56,624 bases of DNA, taken from contig JBNKWA010000065.1 of assembly GCA_050299555.1 (NCBI GenBank), positions 1 to 56,624 on the forward strand. Reading direction: 5' to 3'. Each line of letters starts with the position of its first letter. Position 1 is the first letter of the stretch. Under the pieces are notes generated by a model that was given only the letters and a program-made list of their open reading frames with translations, had not been told where the DNA came from and did no database searches. This document shows positions 1 to 8,809 of the stretch, piece by piece. Both the position numbers and the translations under genes were made by a program. The DNA comes from JBNKWA01 sp050299555. Lineage in GTDB: Bacteria > Pseudomonadota > Alphaproteobacteria > Rhodobacterales > Rhodobacteraceae.

Positions 1-711
1 TTTCCGGGTGGGGCGCTCTTGGGCTGCTCGGCCGGGCTGGTCAACGTGCCGCGGATCAAGGGCAACCACAACGCCATGCATTCGGGCCGCCACGCGGCCG
101 ACGCGGTGGCGGCGGCGATCGCCGCCGGGCGCGAGGGCGACACGCTGGAGGAATACGATGCCGCGTTGCGCGACGGCCCGGTGGGCGACGACCTGCGGAA
201 GGTCCGCAACGTCAAGCCGCTGTGGTCGCGCTGGGGCATGTGGGCGTCGCTGGCACTGGGCGGCCTGGACATGTGGGTGGGCAGCCGCATCGGCTGGAAT
301 CCGCTCGGCACGCTGAAGCATGGCAAGACCGATGCCGCGGCCACCGGCAAGGCGGCCGATCATCAGCCCATCGACTATCCCAGGCCCGACGGCAAGCTGA
401 GCTTCGACCGGCTGACCAATGTCAGCTTCTCGGCCACCAACCACGCCGAGGGCCAGCCCAAGCACCTGCGGCTGTCCGACCCGGACATCCCGCTGAAGGT
501 GAACCTGCCCGAATTCGCCGAACCGGCCGAGCGTTACTGCCCGGCCGGCGTCTATGAGGTGGTGCGCGACGATGCCGGCAAACCGCTGAAGTTCCAGATC
601 AACAGCCAGAACTGCGTGCACTGCAAGACTTGCGACATCAAGGACCCCAGCCAGAACATCACCTGGGTGACGCCGCAGGGGGGCGACGGGCCGAACTATC
701 CCAACATGTGA
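1..711 (+). CDS. etfD: Electron transfer flavoprotein-ubiquinone oxidoreductase, C-terminal part (5' truncated by window edge)
   Basis: The frame is open from base 1 and encodes the last ~236 residues of ETF-QO, the FAD/4Fe-4S inner-membrane enzyme that passes electrons from ETF (fatty- and amino-acid oxidation) to ubiquinone. The visible part begins in the FAD-binding domain (GCSAGLVNVPRIKG, then HNAMHSG). It continues through the quinone/membrane region and ends in the ferredoxin-like domain with the cysteines CPAGVYE and NCVHCKTCDIKDP, closing with a GGDGPNYPNM tail typical of the family. The N-terminal FAD domain lies before the window. The TPR gene follows after 128 bp on the same strand. 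Confidence 0.95.
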   Translation, partial: FPGGALLGCSAGLVNVPRIKGNHNAMHSGRHAADAVAAAIAAGREGDTLEEYDAALRDGPVGDDLRKVRNVKPLWSRWGMWASLALGGLDMWVGSRIGWNPLGTLKHGKTDAAATGKAADHQPIDYPRPDGKLSFDRLTNVSFSATNHAEGQPKHLRLSDPDIPLKVNLPEFAEPAERYCPAGVYEVVRDDAGKPLKFQINSQNCVHCKTCDIKDPSQNITWVTPQGGDGPNYPNM

Positions 712-839
712 CGATCGCCCGGTGCGGGTTGCGCTGGCGGATTGCCAGTGCCGCGCTACTGCCCTAGTTTGCCGTTAGCCCCGCGTTCGGGATTGGCAGG
801 CATGGTGCGCCCGCCTGCCGCTGCTACAGGAACGGACCC

Positions 840-2579
840 TTGCCCAGACAGACGACCCGTCTTCTCGCCGCCGCTTCGCTGGCCGTGCTCGCCGCCTTCC
901 AGGCACCCGCCGCCAGGGCCAACGGGGTCGCCGGCCCCTACCTGGCCGCCGTGCAGGCCGATATCCAGAACGATTATCGCGCCGCGGCCGAGTATTATCA
1001 GGAAGCCATGCTTTATGCGCCGGCCAAGCCCGAGCTCAGGCAAAGCGCGCTGGTGATGGCGATCTGCGCCGACGACGTGCCGGCGGCCATCCGCCTGGCG
1101 GACAGCGTGCTGAGCGATGACGGCGCCTCGCAGATCGCCGGGCTGGTGCAGCTTACCGCCCGCCTCACCGACGAGGACTTCACCGCCGCAGCGGCGCTGA
1201 TCGACAATCCCGACTTCCGCTTCAACCCGCTTCTGGTGGGGCTGATGCGCGGCTGGATCGAGCTTGGGCTCGGGTCCTCGGCCAAGGCGGTCGCCGCGTT
1301 CGACGGCATGGACGGCAACGACGCGCTGAAGATCTACGGCCAGTACCACAAGGCGCTGGCGCTGGCGGTGGCGGGCGATTTCGATGCCGCCGCGACGATC
1401 ATGGCCGGCGCCGACGGCACGCCCCTGCATCTCAGCCGCAGCGCCATCCTCGCCCATGCCGAGATCCTGATGCAGCTCGACCGCCGCGACGATGCGCTGG
1501 CGGTGCTTGACGGCGCGCTGGCCGATGCCGGCGCCGACAGCGGCATGCGCAAGATGCGCGATGCCATCGCCGCCGGCGACGACGTGCCCTACACCCTGGT
1601 CACCAGCGCCCGCGAGGGCGCCGCCGAGGCGATGCTGCTGATGGGCTCGGCACTCAGCCGCGATGCCGCCGACCGCTCCGGGCTGGTCTATGGCCGGCTG
1701 GCCGCCCACATCCGGCCCGGCTTCGACGAGGCGATCCTGCTGTCGGCCGAGATCCTGGAGGCGCAGGACCAGCACGCGCTGGCCATCGAGAGCTATGGCC
1801 GCATCGGAGTCGGTTCGGACTGGTACGTCACCGCCGAGACAGGCCGGGCCGAGGCGCTGCGCGAATCGGGCCGCGTCGATGCCGGGATCGAGGCACTCAA
1901 GAGCCTTGCCCGCGCCCGCCCCGAGGACATGAGCGTCCACCTGGCCCTGGGCGATGCCCTGCGCGCCGCCGAGCGCTATGCCGAGGCGACCGACGCCTAC
2001 AGCGCCGCCATCGACCTGATCGAAACCCCCAGCGCCAGCCAGTGGGGCCTCTACTATTCGCGCGGCATCACCTATGAGCGCACCGATCACTGGCCCAAGG
2101 CCGAGGCCGATTTCCGCAAGGCCCTGGAACTGCAGCCGGATCAGCCCTTCGTGCTGAACTATCTCGGCTACACCATGGTCGAGAAGCAGGAGAAGCTGGA
2201 CGAGGCCCAGCAGATGATCGAGAAGGCCGTGGCCGAACGCCCGGACGACGGCTATATCACCGACTCGCTCGGCTGGGTCCTGTATCGCCTGGGCAAGTTC
2301 GAGGAAGCGGTGCCGCATATCGAGCGCGCGGTCGAGCTGTTGCCGGTTGACCCGATCATCAACGACCATCTGGGCGATGTGCTGTGGGCCGTGGGCCGCA
2401 AGCGCGAGGCGGAGTTCCAGTGGCGACGGGCGCTTTCCTTCGGCCCCGACGAGGCGGACGCGGTGCGCATCCGCCGCAAGCTCGAGGTCGGGCTCGACGT
2501 GGTGCTGCAGGACGAACGGCACGCGGCGGGCAGTTCGGCGACGACGCCTGTCGCCGTGGATACCGGCCGAGACGGCTGA
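840..2579 (+). CDS. Exported tetratricopeptide-repeat protein
   Basis: A 579-residue protein starting at TTG, with AGGAACGG about 8 nt upstream. Residues 1-28 form a signal peptide ending PAARANG. The rest is alpha-helical repeat; clear TPR units occur from about residue 300, for example ALGDALRAAERYAEATDAYSAA and YYSRGITYERTDHWPKAEADF, with the last near residue 500. Proteins of this type sit between ETF-QO and ispE in many Rhodobacterales and probably act as periplasmic or envelope scaffolds. No enzymatic motif is visible. The stop codon overlaps the ispE start (TGATG), so the two are probably co-transcribed. Confidence 0.9.
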   Translation: MPRQTTRLLAAASLAVLAAFQAPAARANGVAGPYLAAVQADIQNDYRAAAEYYQEAMLYAPAKPELRQSALVMAICADDVPAAIRLADSVLSDDGASQIAGLVQLTARLTDEDFTAAAALIDNPDFRFNPLLVGLMRGWIELGLGSSAKAVAAFDGMDGNDALKIYGQYHKALALAVAGDFDAAATIMAGADGTPLHLSRSAILAHAEILMQLDRRDDALAVLDGALADAGADSGMRKMRDAIAAGDDVPYTLVTSAREGAAEAMLLMGSALSRDAADRSGLVYGRLAAHIRPGFDEAILLSAEILEAQDQHALAIESYGRIGVGSDWYVTAETGRAEALRESGRVDAGIEALKSLARARPEDMSVHLALGDALRAAERYAEATDAYSAAIDLIETPSASQWGLYYSRGITYERTDHWPKAEADFRKALELQPDQPFVLNYLGYTMVEKQEKLDEAQQMIEKAVAERPDDGYITDSLGWVLYRLGKFEEAVPHIERAVELLPVDPIINDHLGDVLWAVGRKREAEFQWRRALSFGPDEADAVRIRRKLEVGLDVVLQDERHAAGSSATTPVAVDTGRDG

Positions 2580-3409
2580 TGGTTCGCGCTCTGGCGCGCG
2601 CCAAGGTCAATCTGGCGCTGCATGTCACCGGCCGGCAAAGCGACGGCTATCATCTGCTCGACAGTCTGGTGATCTTCGCCGACGCCGGAGACGGTGTCTC
2701 GGCCGAAGCGGCGAGCGGGCTGTCACTGAAGGTCGAGGGGCGTTTCGCCGGCAACCTGCCGAAAACCGAGGACAATCTGGTCATGCGCGCGGCGCAGCTG
2801 GTGCAGCCGCCCTGGCAGGGCGCCGCGATCACGCTGAGCAAGGCGCTGCCGGTCTCGTCGGGGCTGGGCAGCGGATCGGCCGATGCGGCGGCGACCCTGC
2901 GCTGCCTGACCCAGGTCTGGGGCGTGCCGATGCCGCCGGCGGCGGCTCTGGTGTCGCTGGGGGCGGACGTGCCGGTCTGCGTCGCCAACCGCGCCGCACG
3001 CGTGACCGGCATCGGCGAAACCGTGCGTACGCTGGAACTGCCACCGCTGTGGCTGCTGCTTGCCAATGACGGCCGGCCGGTTTCCACGACCGAGGTGTTC
3101 AAGGCGCTGAAGTCACGCAACAACGAGGCGCTGCCGCCGGTGCCCGACCGGCCTACGGCGGCCGAACTCCTGACCTGGCTCGCCAAGACCCGCAACGACC
3201 TTCAGGAACCGGCGCTTTCGCTTCAGCCGGGCATCGCGCAAGTCCAGTCGGCGCTTGCCAGCCTCGATGGCGCCGGTTTTGCGCGGATGTCGGGGGCGGG
3301 CGGCACCTGCTTTGCGCTGTTCACCTCGCAGGCCAAGGCCAAGGCCGGCCGCGACCGGCTGAAGGCCGAGCATCCGGACTGGTGGGTGTTGTCGGCGGCC
3401 GCGGTCTGA
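2579..3409 (+). CDS. ispE: 4-diphosphocytidyl-2-C-methyl-D-erythritol kinase
   Basis: A 276-aa GHMP kinase of the non-mevalonate isoprenoid (MEP) pathway that phosphorylates CDP-ME at the 2-hydroxyl. It shows the N-terminal AKVNLALHVTGRQSDGYH signature, the glycine-rich ATP-binding loop PVSSGLGSGSADAAA near residue 90, and the C-terminal ARMSGAGGTCFALF motif. The ATG at 2579 overlaps the preceding TGA (TGATG) and gives the usual family length. A longer upstream reading in this frame lies inside the TPR gene and was discarded. Confidence 0.95.
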   Translation: MVRALARAKVNLALHVTGRQSDGYHLLDSLVIFADAGDGVSAEAASGLSLKVEGRFAGNLPKTEDNLVMRAAQLVQPPWQGAAITLSKALPVSSGLGSGSADAAATLRCLTQVWGVPMPPAAALVSLGADVPVCVANRAARVTGIGETVRTLELPPLWLLLANDGRPVSTTEVFKALKSRNNEALPPVPDRPTAAELLTWLAKTRNDLQEPALSLQPGIAQVQSALASLDGAGFARMSGAGGTCFALFTSQAKAKAGRDRLKAEHPDWWVLSAAAV

Positions 3410-3423
3410 CCCGCGGTGCGGCG

Positions 3424-4446
3424 TCAGGCGACCCGCGCCACCACGTAATCGGCCAGGTCCGACAGGTGCTGCCGGAGCGGACGGTCCGGCAGCGCGGCCA
3501 GCGCCGCCTTTGCCCTCGCCGCCTCGGAAAGCGCCCGCGCCCGCGTTGCCTCCAGCGCACCGTGCCGGCGCATCAGCTCCAGCGCCTGTTCCAGATCGCC
3601 GTCGCCCTGCTTGCCTGCCTCGATCACCCGCGACCAGAAGGCCCGCTCGCCGGCATCGGCGGCGGCCACGGCCAGGATCACCGGCAGCGACATCTTGCGC
3701 TCGCGGAAATCGTCGCCGGTATTCTTGCCCATGGTCCGGGCGACGCCGCCATAGTCGAGCAGGTCGTCGACGATCTGAAAGCTCATGCCCAGCGCATCGC
3801 CATAGTCGCGCAAGGCCGCGATCTCGGCCTCGGCGGCACCGGCGACCACGGCACCCACCTCGGTCGCGGCGGCAAAAAGCGCCGCCGTCTTGCCCCGGAT
3901 CACCTGGGCATAGACGTCCTCGCTGGTGGCGAGGTTCTGCGCCGCGGTGAGCTGCAGCACCTCGCCCTCGGCGATCACCGCCGAGGCGCCGGACAGGATC
4001 TCCAGCACCCGCAGATCGCCGGTCTCGACCATCAGAAGGAAGGCGCGGGCAAAGAGGTAGTCCCCCACCAGAACCGAGGACTTGTTGTCCCACAAGAGGT
4101 TGGCGGTGGGCCGGCCGCGGCGCTGGCGGCTTTCGTCGACGACGTCATCGTGCAGCAGAGTGGCGGTGTGGATGAACTCCACCGTCGCGGCCAGCCGGAC
4201 ATGATCCGCGCCGTCATAGCCGAACAGCCGCGCCGCGGCGAGCGTCAGCAGCGGCCGCAGGCGCTTGCCGCCGGCCTCGATCAGATGCGCCGAGACCTCG
4301 GGGATGCGGGGCGCGTGGCGGCTGGTCATGCGCGCCCGGATCAGCGCGTTGACCGCGGCCATGTCCTCGGCCAAGAGCGCCTGCAGCGCCTCGAAGGGTC
4401 CGGTCGCGGACGCTGCGCGCCCGGCTAGATCATCGTCCGCTGCCAC
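3424..4446 (-). CDS. ispB: Polyprenyl diphosphate synthase (octaprenyl/decaprenyl type)
   Basis: A 340-aa trans-isoprenyl diphosphate synthase that makes the ubiquinone side chain. The aspartate-rich motifs are LLHDDVVDE (first) and FQIVDDLLDYGG (second), with GGKRLRPLL for substrate binding. I chose the GTG at 4446 because it leaves about 29 residues before DMAAVNALI, close to E. coli IspB. The next ATG would remove conserved N-terminal sequence, and the frame further upstream runs antisense through the divergent DUF2007 gene. It converges with ispE, so two isoprenoid genes lie tail to tail. Confidence 0.92.
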   Translation of the reverse strand: MAADDDLAGRAASATGPFEALQALLAEDMAAVNALIRARMTSRHAPRIPEVSAHLIEAGGKRLRPLLTLAAARLFGYDGADHVRLAATVEFIHTATLLHDDVVDESRQRRGRPTANLLWDNKSSVLVGDYLFARAFLLMVETGDLRVLEILSGASAVIAEGEVLQLTAAQNLATSEDVYAQVIRGKTAALFAAATEVGAVVAGAAEAEIAALRDYGDALGMSFQIVDDLLDYGGVARTMGKNTGDDFRERKMSLPVILAVAAADAGERAFWSRVIEAGKQGDGDLEQALELMRRHGALEATRARALSEAARAKAALAALPDRPLRQHLSDLADYVVARVA

Positions 4447-4496
4447 CTGGTCTGCCCCAGCTTGCCCGTCAGAACGCCCGCGCTTAGGTTCGCCCC

Positions 4497-4718
4497 ATGA
4501 TCGAGATCCTTCGGACCAACGACCCCACCCTGATCGCATTCGCCAGCGCGTTGCTTCGCGGCGAGGATATAGATGTGTTCGAGATGGACGTCCACATGAG
4601 CGTGCTCGAAGGCTCGGTCGGCGCGCTGCCCCGCCGCCTGATGGTGGCACGGAAGGACGCACATGTGGCGCGCATCGTGCTGGCCGATAACGGCATCGAA
4701 GCCACGGCGGCCGAGTGA
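4497..4718 (+). CDS. DUF2007 small protein (putative signal-transducing)
   Basis: A 73-aa protein with the DUF2007 look: N-terminal MIEILRTNDPTLIAFASALL, central DVFEMDVHMSVLEGSVG, C-terminal RLMVARKDAHVARIVLADNGI. The fold is ferredoxin-like and the function unknown. It is divergent from ispB (50 bp between starts), and its stop overlaps the GTG start of the methyltransferase (GTGA), which suggests translational coupling. DUF2007 next to this methyltransferase is common in Rhodobacterales. Confidence 0.85.
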   Translation: MIEILRTNDPTLIAFASALLRGEDIDVFEMDVHMSVLEGSVGALPRRLMVARKDAHVARIVLADNGIEATAAE

Positions 4719-5482
4719 CGGCCGAGGCCACGGCAGCGGCCACGCGGGACGACGCCTTTCTGGGCGGGCGGGTGACGATCCGGCAGCCGGTTCGCGGATT
4801 TCGTTCCGGCTCGGACGCGGTGATGCTGGCGGCGGCGGTGCCGGCGCGCCCCGGGGATCGGGTGCTGGAGCTTGGGTGCGGGGCCGGGGCGGCGCTCTTC
4901 TGCCTGGGAGCGCGGGTCTCCGGGCTGATGCTGTCGGGGCTGGAGCTGCAGCCCGGCTATGCGGCGCTGGCGCGGCTGAACGCGGCGACCAACGGACTGC
5001 AGGCAAGGATCGTCGAGGGCTCGGTCACGGCGATGCCGGCAACGCTGAAGGCGGAGCAGTTCGACCGGGTGCTGATGAACCCGCCCTTTCATCGACCGGC
5101 CGAGGGCACCGGCGCCAATGACGATGGCCGCGATACCGCCCATCGCGAGGGCGACGGCTCGCTGGCGGACTGGATCGGCGCCGGCCTTGCCCGCGTCGGC
5201 CCGAAGGGCAGCCTGACGGTGATCCACAGGGCGGCACGGCTGGGCGAGGTCCTAGCGCTCGTGGAGGGGCGTCTGGGCGCGGTCGCGATCCTGCCGCTGG
5301 CGGCGCGCCCGGGCGTTGCGGCGGATCGGGTGATCGTCTCCGGCAGCAAGGGCCGCCGCGCCGCGACCAGGCTGCTGGCGCCCCTGGTCATGCACGGTGA
5401 GACCGGTAACGCGTTCACCACACACGCCGAAGCGGTATTGCGGGGGAACGACTCGCTCCAGATTCAACCCGGCGGCGATTAG
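4715..5482 (+). CDS. SAM-dependent methyltransferase of the TrmN6 (tRNA1(Val) A37-N6) type
   Basis: A 255-aa class I methyltransferase. SAM motif I is VLELGCGAGAALFCL (residues ~50-64) and the catalytic motif IV is MNPPFH (~118-123). The NPPF motif marks N6-adenine or exocyclic-amine methyltransferases, and the N-terminal GGRVTIRQPVRGFRSGSDAV segment matches the YfiC/TrmN6 family, which modifies A37 of tRNA-Val. Translation starts at GTG overlapping the DUF2007 stop. The tRNA target is inferred from the family. Confidence 0.82.
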   Translation: MTAEATAAATRDDAFLGGRVTIRQPVRGFRSGSDAVMLAAAVPARPGDRVLELGCGAGAALFCLGARVSGLMLSGLELQPGYAALARLNAATNGLQARIVEGSVTAMPATLKAEQFDRVLMNPPFHRPAEGTGANDDGRDTAHREGDGSLADWIGAGLARVGPKGSLTVIHRAARLGEVLALVEGRLGAVAILPLAARPGVAADRVIVSGSKGRRAATRLLAPLVMHGETGNAFTTHAEAVLRGNDSLQIQPGGD

Positions 5483-5580
5483 CCATCTGTCAACTCCCCG
5501 AAAAACGCGAGCGTGACAGGAATCAGATTTTGTGCTGCACTGAAGTCTCGGACGTAATTCTGGACGGAGGAAAATGCCCC

Positions 5581-5751
5581 ATGAGCTTGAGTTCTCACCT
5601 TTCGGAACTCCGCAAAAAGCACGAAGTCCTGTCCATGCAGATCGAGGAGGAGCAGCGCCACCCTGGATCCAGCGACCTGATGATTCGTGATCTCAAGCGG
5701 CAGAAACTGTATCTGAAAGAAGAGATCGAGCGTTTGGCGGCGCGGAACTAG
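5581..5751 (+). CDS. DUF465 (YdcH-like) small helical protein
   Basis: A 56-aa highly charged protein (SSHLSELRKKHEVLS, then LKRQKLYLKEEIERL) that looks like one or two amphipathic helices, typical of DUF465. The ATG at 5581 is preceded by GGAGG at 5566-5570. An upstream in-frame start at 5530 lacks an RBS and adds a non-conserved segment. Its stop overlaps the stop of the convergent transporter gene. Function unknown. Confidence 0.85.
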   Translation: MSLSSHLSELRKKHEVLSMQIEEEQRHPGSSDLMIRDLKRQKLYLKEEIERLAARN

Positions 5752-6611
5752 CGCCTCCCCGGCAGCGCCGCAAGCGCTGCCCCACCTGCAACCATCAGTG
5801 CGGCCAGCAGCAAAACGCCGCTGGCCTCTGCCTTTCCGGCTGCAATCAGCACCAGTGTCGACAGAAACGGCGCCGCATAGGAGGCGACGCCGAGCATCTG
5901 GATGTCGCCGCGCTTGACGCCAATGTCCCACAGATAGAAGGCAAGCCCGACCGGCCCGAGGCCGAGCAGGAGGGTGGAGAGCCAGCCGCCGAAACCTGCG
6001 GGCCAGACGGTCGTTTCCACGGCCAGGTGGACCAGCGCCGACAGCACCGACGCGGCGGCACAGAAGAGCGTGACCGCGGTGGTGGGCACGCGGCCGAATC
6101 GGCGGCTGAGCACCGAGTAGCCGGACCAGATCAGCGCACATGCGAGTGCCGCGGCGTAGCCGGGCAAGGCAGCGGCATCGAAGCCGGCGCCGCCGCGGCC
6201 GACGATCAGCGCCGCGCCGCCGAACGAGATGACGGCGCCGCCGATATGGCCGGCACGCAACCGCTCACCCGGCAAGAGGCCGGAGAACAGCACGATCAGC
6301 AGCGGCCAGAGATAGGCGATCAGGCTGGCCTCGGCCGGCGGCGCCAGACGCAGCGCGGTGAAGTAGCTGGCGTGATAGCCGAACAGCCCGAGGATGCCGG
6401 TCAGCGCCGCCGGCAGGCCGATGCGGCCGATCTCGGTCAGGCGGCGACCACTGGCGACGGTCCAGACAAGGCCGACGGCCGTGGCGACGGCAAAGCACAT
6501 CGCGTTGAGCTGGAATGGTGGCACGCGGCCGGTTCCGACGGTGAGCAGCGCCAGAAGCGCCCAGAGGAGCACCGCGCCGAAGCCCGTCAGCGTCGCCGGC
6601 CCGCGGCCCAT
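5748..6611 (-). CDS. DMT-superfamily transporter (EamA/RarD type)
   Basis: A 287-aa hydrophobic protein with about ten membrane segments arranged as two EamA repeats (e.g. GFGAVLLWALLALLTV at the N-terminus, LACALIWSGYSVLSRRFG near residue 165). The family exports amino acids or metabolites by proton antiport; no substrate can be read from sequence. The stop codon overlaps the DUF465 stop by 3 bp on opposite strands. The glutamine amidotransferase gene follows on the same strand, 9 bp downstream of nothing but its own stop, so the two may share a transcript. Confidence 0.88.
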   Translation of the reverse strand: MGRGPATLTGFGAVLLWALLALLTVGTGRVPPFQLNAMCFAVATAVGLVWTVASGRRLTEIGRIGLPAALTGILGLFGYHASYFTALRLAPPAEASLIAYLWPLLIVLFSGLLPGERLRAGHIGGAVISFGGAALIVGRGGAGFDAAALPGYAAALACALIWSGYSVLSRRFGRVPTTAVTLFCAAASVLSALVHLAVETTVWPAGFGGWLSTLLLGLGPVGLAFYLWDIGVKRGDIQMLGVASYAAPFLSTLVLIAAGKAEASGVLLLAALMVAGGAALAALPGRR

Positions 6612-6620
6612 CCGCCGGCT

Positions 6621-7358
6621 TCAGGCGCGGCGCCGCTGCGCTGCCGCGCGCAGGAACCGGGCCATCCAGCGGCCCCAGTCGGCGTTGTTCTCGGGCCGGC
6701 CCAGCGACCGTTCGCCGACCTCGACCACCGGCGCCGGCACGACGTCGCGCAGGCGCACGTCGATCAGGTCGCGCACGTATTCGGTGCTGAACTCGGGGTG
6801 CGACTGGACCGAGATCGCCGCCGGGGCCTCGAGATCGCCATAAACGAACGCCGCATAGGGGCAGAAGTCCGAGCGCGCCAGCAGGGTCGCGTCAGGCGGC
6901 GGCGTCACCACCTGGTCCTGGTGCACGGCATGGCCGGCAAAGCCCAGCGACACGCCGTCGAGCCATTTCGGCTGCGCCACGAGGTCGTAGGACTGCACGC
7001 CGAGGCCCCAGCCCCGGTCGGACTTTTCCACCTTGCCGCCCATCGCCTCGGCCAGAAGCTGGTGGCCGAAGCAGACGCCGACCACCGGCACCTTCGCCTC
7101 GATGCAGCGGCGCAGAAAGTCGCGCAGCGCGACGATCCAGGGCAGGTCCTCGTAGACGCCGTGACGCGAGCCGGTGACGATCCAGCCATCGGCATCCTCG
7201 GGCGCCGACGGCACGTCGCCCTCGACCGCGCTGATGGTGAAGAATTCCACGCCGGGATCCTGGGCGCCCACCAGCCGCGCGAACATGGCCGGATAATCGC
7301 CGTGCTTGCCGACGATTGTCTGGTTCACCTTGCCGGTCTCGATGATGCCGATCTTCAT
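6621..7358 (-). CDS. Class I glutamine amidotransferase-like protein
   Basis: A 245-aa stand-alone GATase1. The nucleophile elbow VVGVCFGHQLLAEAMGG holds the catalytic Cys (~C96), and VQSHPEFSTEY supplies the His/Glu of the triad. Free-standing members include GMP-synthase-like and gamma-glutamyl hydrolases acting on amines such as putrescine; the substrate here is unknown. The ATG at 7358 begins MKIGIIETG, the usual first beta strand. Longer in-frame extensions are non-conserved. About 280 bp without genes separates it from phaB. Confidence 0.87.
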   Translation of the reverse strand: MKIGIIETGKVNQTIVGKHGDYPAMFARLVGAQDPGVEFFTISAVEGDVPSAPEDADGWIVTGSRHGVYEDLPWIVALRDFLRRCIEAKVPVVGVCFGHQLLAEAMGGKVEKSDRGWGLGVQSYDLVAQPKWLDGVSLGFAGHAVHQDQVVTPPPDATLLARSDFCPYAAFVYGDLEAPAAISVQSHPEFSTEYVRDLIDVRLRDVVPAPVVEVGERSLGRPENNADWGRWMARFLRAAAQRRRA

Positions 7359-7641
7359 GCGTGCCTCTTCATGCCACATGCACCAGCCGCAGTCCCGCCG
7401 CAAGAGCCCGGCATCGGCGCCGGTATCGGCATCGAACCCGGCAGGGATCGGGGCGCGGAAGGCCGTGCGGGCGGGGGGCCTCGGCGCCTTTGTTATTTCG
7501 GATGCGGACAGGTTCGATCCGGCGCCGGGATCGCGCGAAGAAACGCCGCGGAGCCCCCGCAACCCTGCCCCGGACCTTCCTGACCGAAACGTGGTGGTCA
7601 AGCCCGGGACAGGGTGGCGACCGGCCTGAACCGGAGCGGCC

Positions 7642-8364
7642 CTAGCCGAAGAACTGGGCGCCGTTGGCCGAGATCGTCGAGCCGTTGATGAAGCCGGCAT
7701 CGTCGGAGGCGAGGAAGACGACGCAGCGGGCAATTTCCTCGGGTTCGCCGAGCCGCCCGGCCGGGATCTGGCCGATGATCGACTCGCGCACCTTCTCGGG
7801 CACAGCCATCACCATCTCGGTGGCGATGTAGCCCGGGCAGACCGCGTTGGCGGTGATGCCGGCGCGCGCACCCTCCTGGGCGAGGCTGCGGACAATGCCG
7901 ATATCGCCGGCCTTGGTGGCCGCGTAGTTGACCTGGGCGAACTGGCCCTTCTGGCCGTTGATCGAGGAAATCACGATCACCCGGCCGAACTTGCGATCGC
8001 GCATGCCCGGCCAGACCGGATGCACGGTGTTGAAGACACCGGTGAGGTTGGTGTCGATGACCTGGTGCCACTGCTCGGGGGTCATCTTGTGGAACGGCGC
8101 GTCCCGGGTGATGCCGGCATTGGCCACCACCACCTCGATCGGTCCGAGATCGGCCTCGACCTGGGCGATTCCGGCCTTGCTTTGCTCGTAGTCGCCGACA
8201 TTCCACTTGTAGGTCTTGATGCCGGTCTCGGCCGAGAACTTGGCCGCCGCCTCGTCATTGCCGGCATAGCTCGCCGCGACCTCGTAGCCTTCCGCCTTCA
8301 GCGCCTTCGAGATCGCCGCGCCAATGCCGCGCGACCCTCCGGTCACAAGTGCAACCCGTCCCAT
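7642..8364 (-). CDS. phaB: Acetoacetyl-CoA reductase (NADPH)
   Basis: A 240-aa short-chain dehydrogenase making (R)-3-hydroxybutyryl-CoA for polyhydroxybutyrate. It has the cofactor motif TGGSRGIG (residues 8-15), VVANAGIT, the active-site Ser in VIVISSINGQKGQF, and the YAATKAG catalytic Tyr/Lys. The PhaB signature NGQKGQFGQVNY is present in near-identical form. A strong RBS (AGGAGG) precedes ATG 8364. It is the last gene of the phaC-like/phaA/phaB minus-strand group. Confidence 0.95.
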   Translation of the reverse strand: MGRVALVTGGSRGIGAAISKALKAEGYEVAASYAGNDEAAAKFSAETGIKTYKWNVGDYEQSKAGIAQVEADLGPIEVVVANAGITRDAPFHKMTPEQWHQVIDTNLTGVFNTVHPVWPGMRDRKFGRVIVISSINGQKGQFAQVNYAATKAGDIGIVRSLAQEGARAGITANAVCPGYIATEMVMAVPEKVRESIIGQIPAGRLGEPEEIARCVVFLASDDAGFINGSTISANGAQFFG

Positions 8365-8406
8365 ATGTCTCCTCCTGGTTGTCCGATTGGTTTTGCGTTG
8401 GTCAGT

Positions 8407-8805
8407 TCAATTGCTGAGAGGCAGGACACCGCGATCGCGCCCCAGCGCGTCGCAATAGTCGAGCCAGTCGCGGTTCTCAAGAAAGTGCGAGGCGCTGGAA
8501 AGGCGCCCCGACCATTTCCCGGACATTTCGCCACAGAGCCTGGCGACGTGATCCGCCGGCGCCGCGATGCCTTCCTGCCGGGCCTCGACCACCGCCGCAT
8601 CGAGGAACCGGTCGGACGCGGCAAGCGCCCGCCGCACCTCGGCCGTCTCGCGGCCGCGCCGTGCGCCGATCTCGGCCGCAGCGCCGTAGATGGCGCTGCA
8701 CTCAGCAAGGCTGGTCGAGATCGGCTGCCGGTTCTGCCCGGCACTCTCTCCGGGCAGCGCCAGAGCGGCGAGCAGGGTTATCATGGCGGCGCCGCCCGGC
8801 TGCAT
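8407..8805 (-). CDS. Small exported protein of unknown function
   Basis: A 132-aa protein beginning 4 nt after the phaA stop and ending 42 nt before phaB, so it is embedded in the pha operon. The N-terminus (MITLLAALALPGESAG from the internal ATG at 8784) looks like a short signal peptide. The start could therefore be 8805 or 8784. The mature part is helical, with Cys residues in LAECSAIYGAAAE, LCGEMSG and DYCDALG. No family recognised. Similar small secreted proteins with cysteines are common in Rhodobacterales. A granule-related role is only suggested by position. Confidence 0.65.
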   Translation of the reverse strand: MQPGGAAMITLLAALALPGESAGQNRQPISTSLAECSAIYGAAAEIGARRGRETAEVRRALAASDRFLDAAVVEARQEGIAAPADHVARLCGEMSGKWSGRLSSASHFLENRDWLDYCDALGRDRGVLPLSN

Positions 8806-8809
8806 CGCG

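Noticed and set aside
756..2522. 588-aa open frame antisense to the TPR gene
   Set aside because: It mirrors the sense codons of a GC3-rich gene, shows no protein motif and has no RBS. The plus-strand reading has signal peptide and TPR units.
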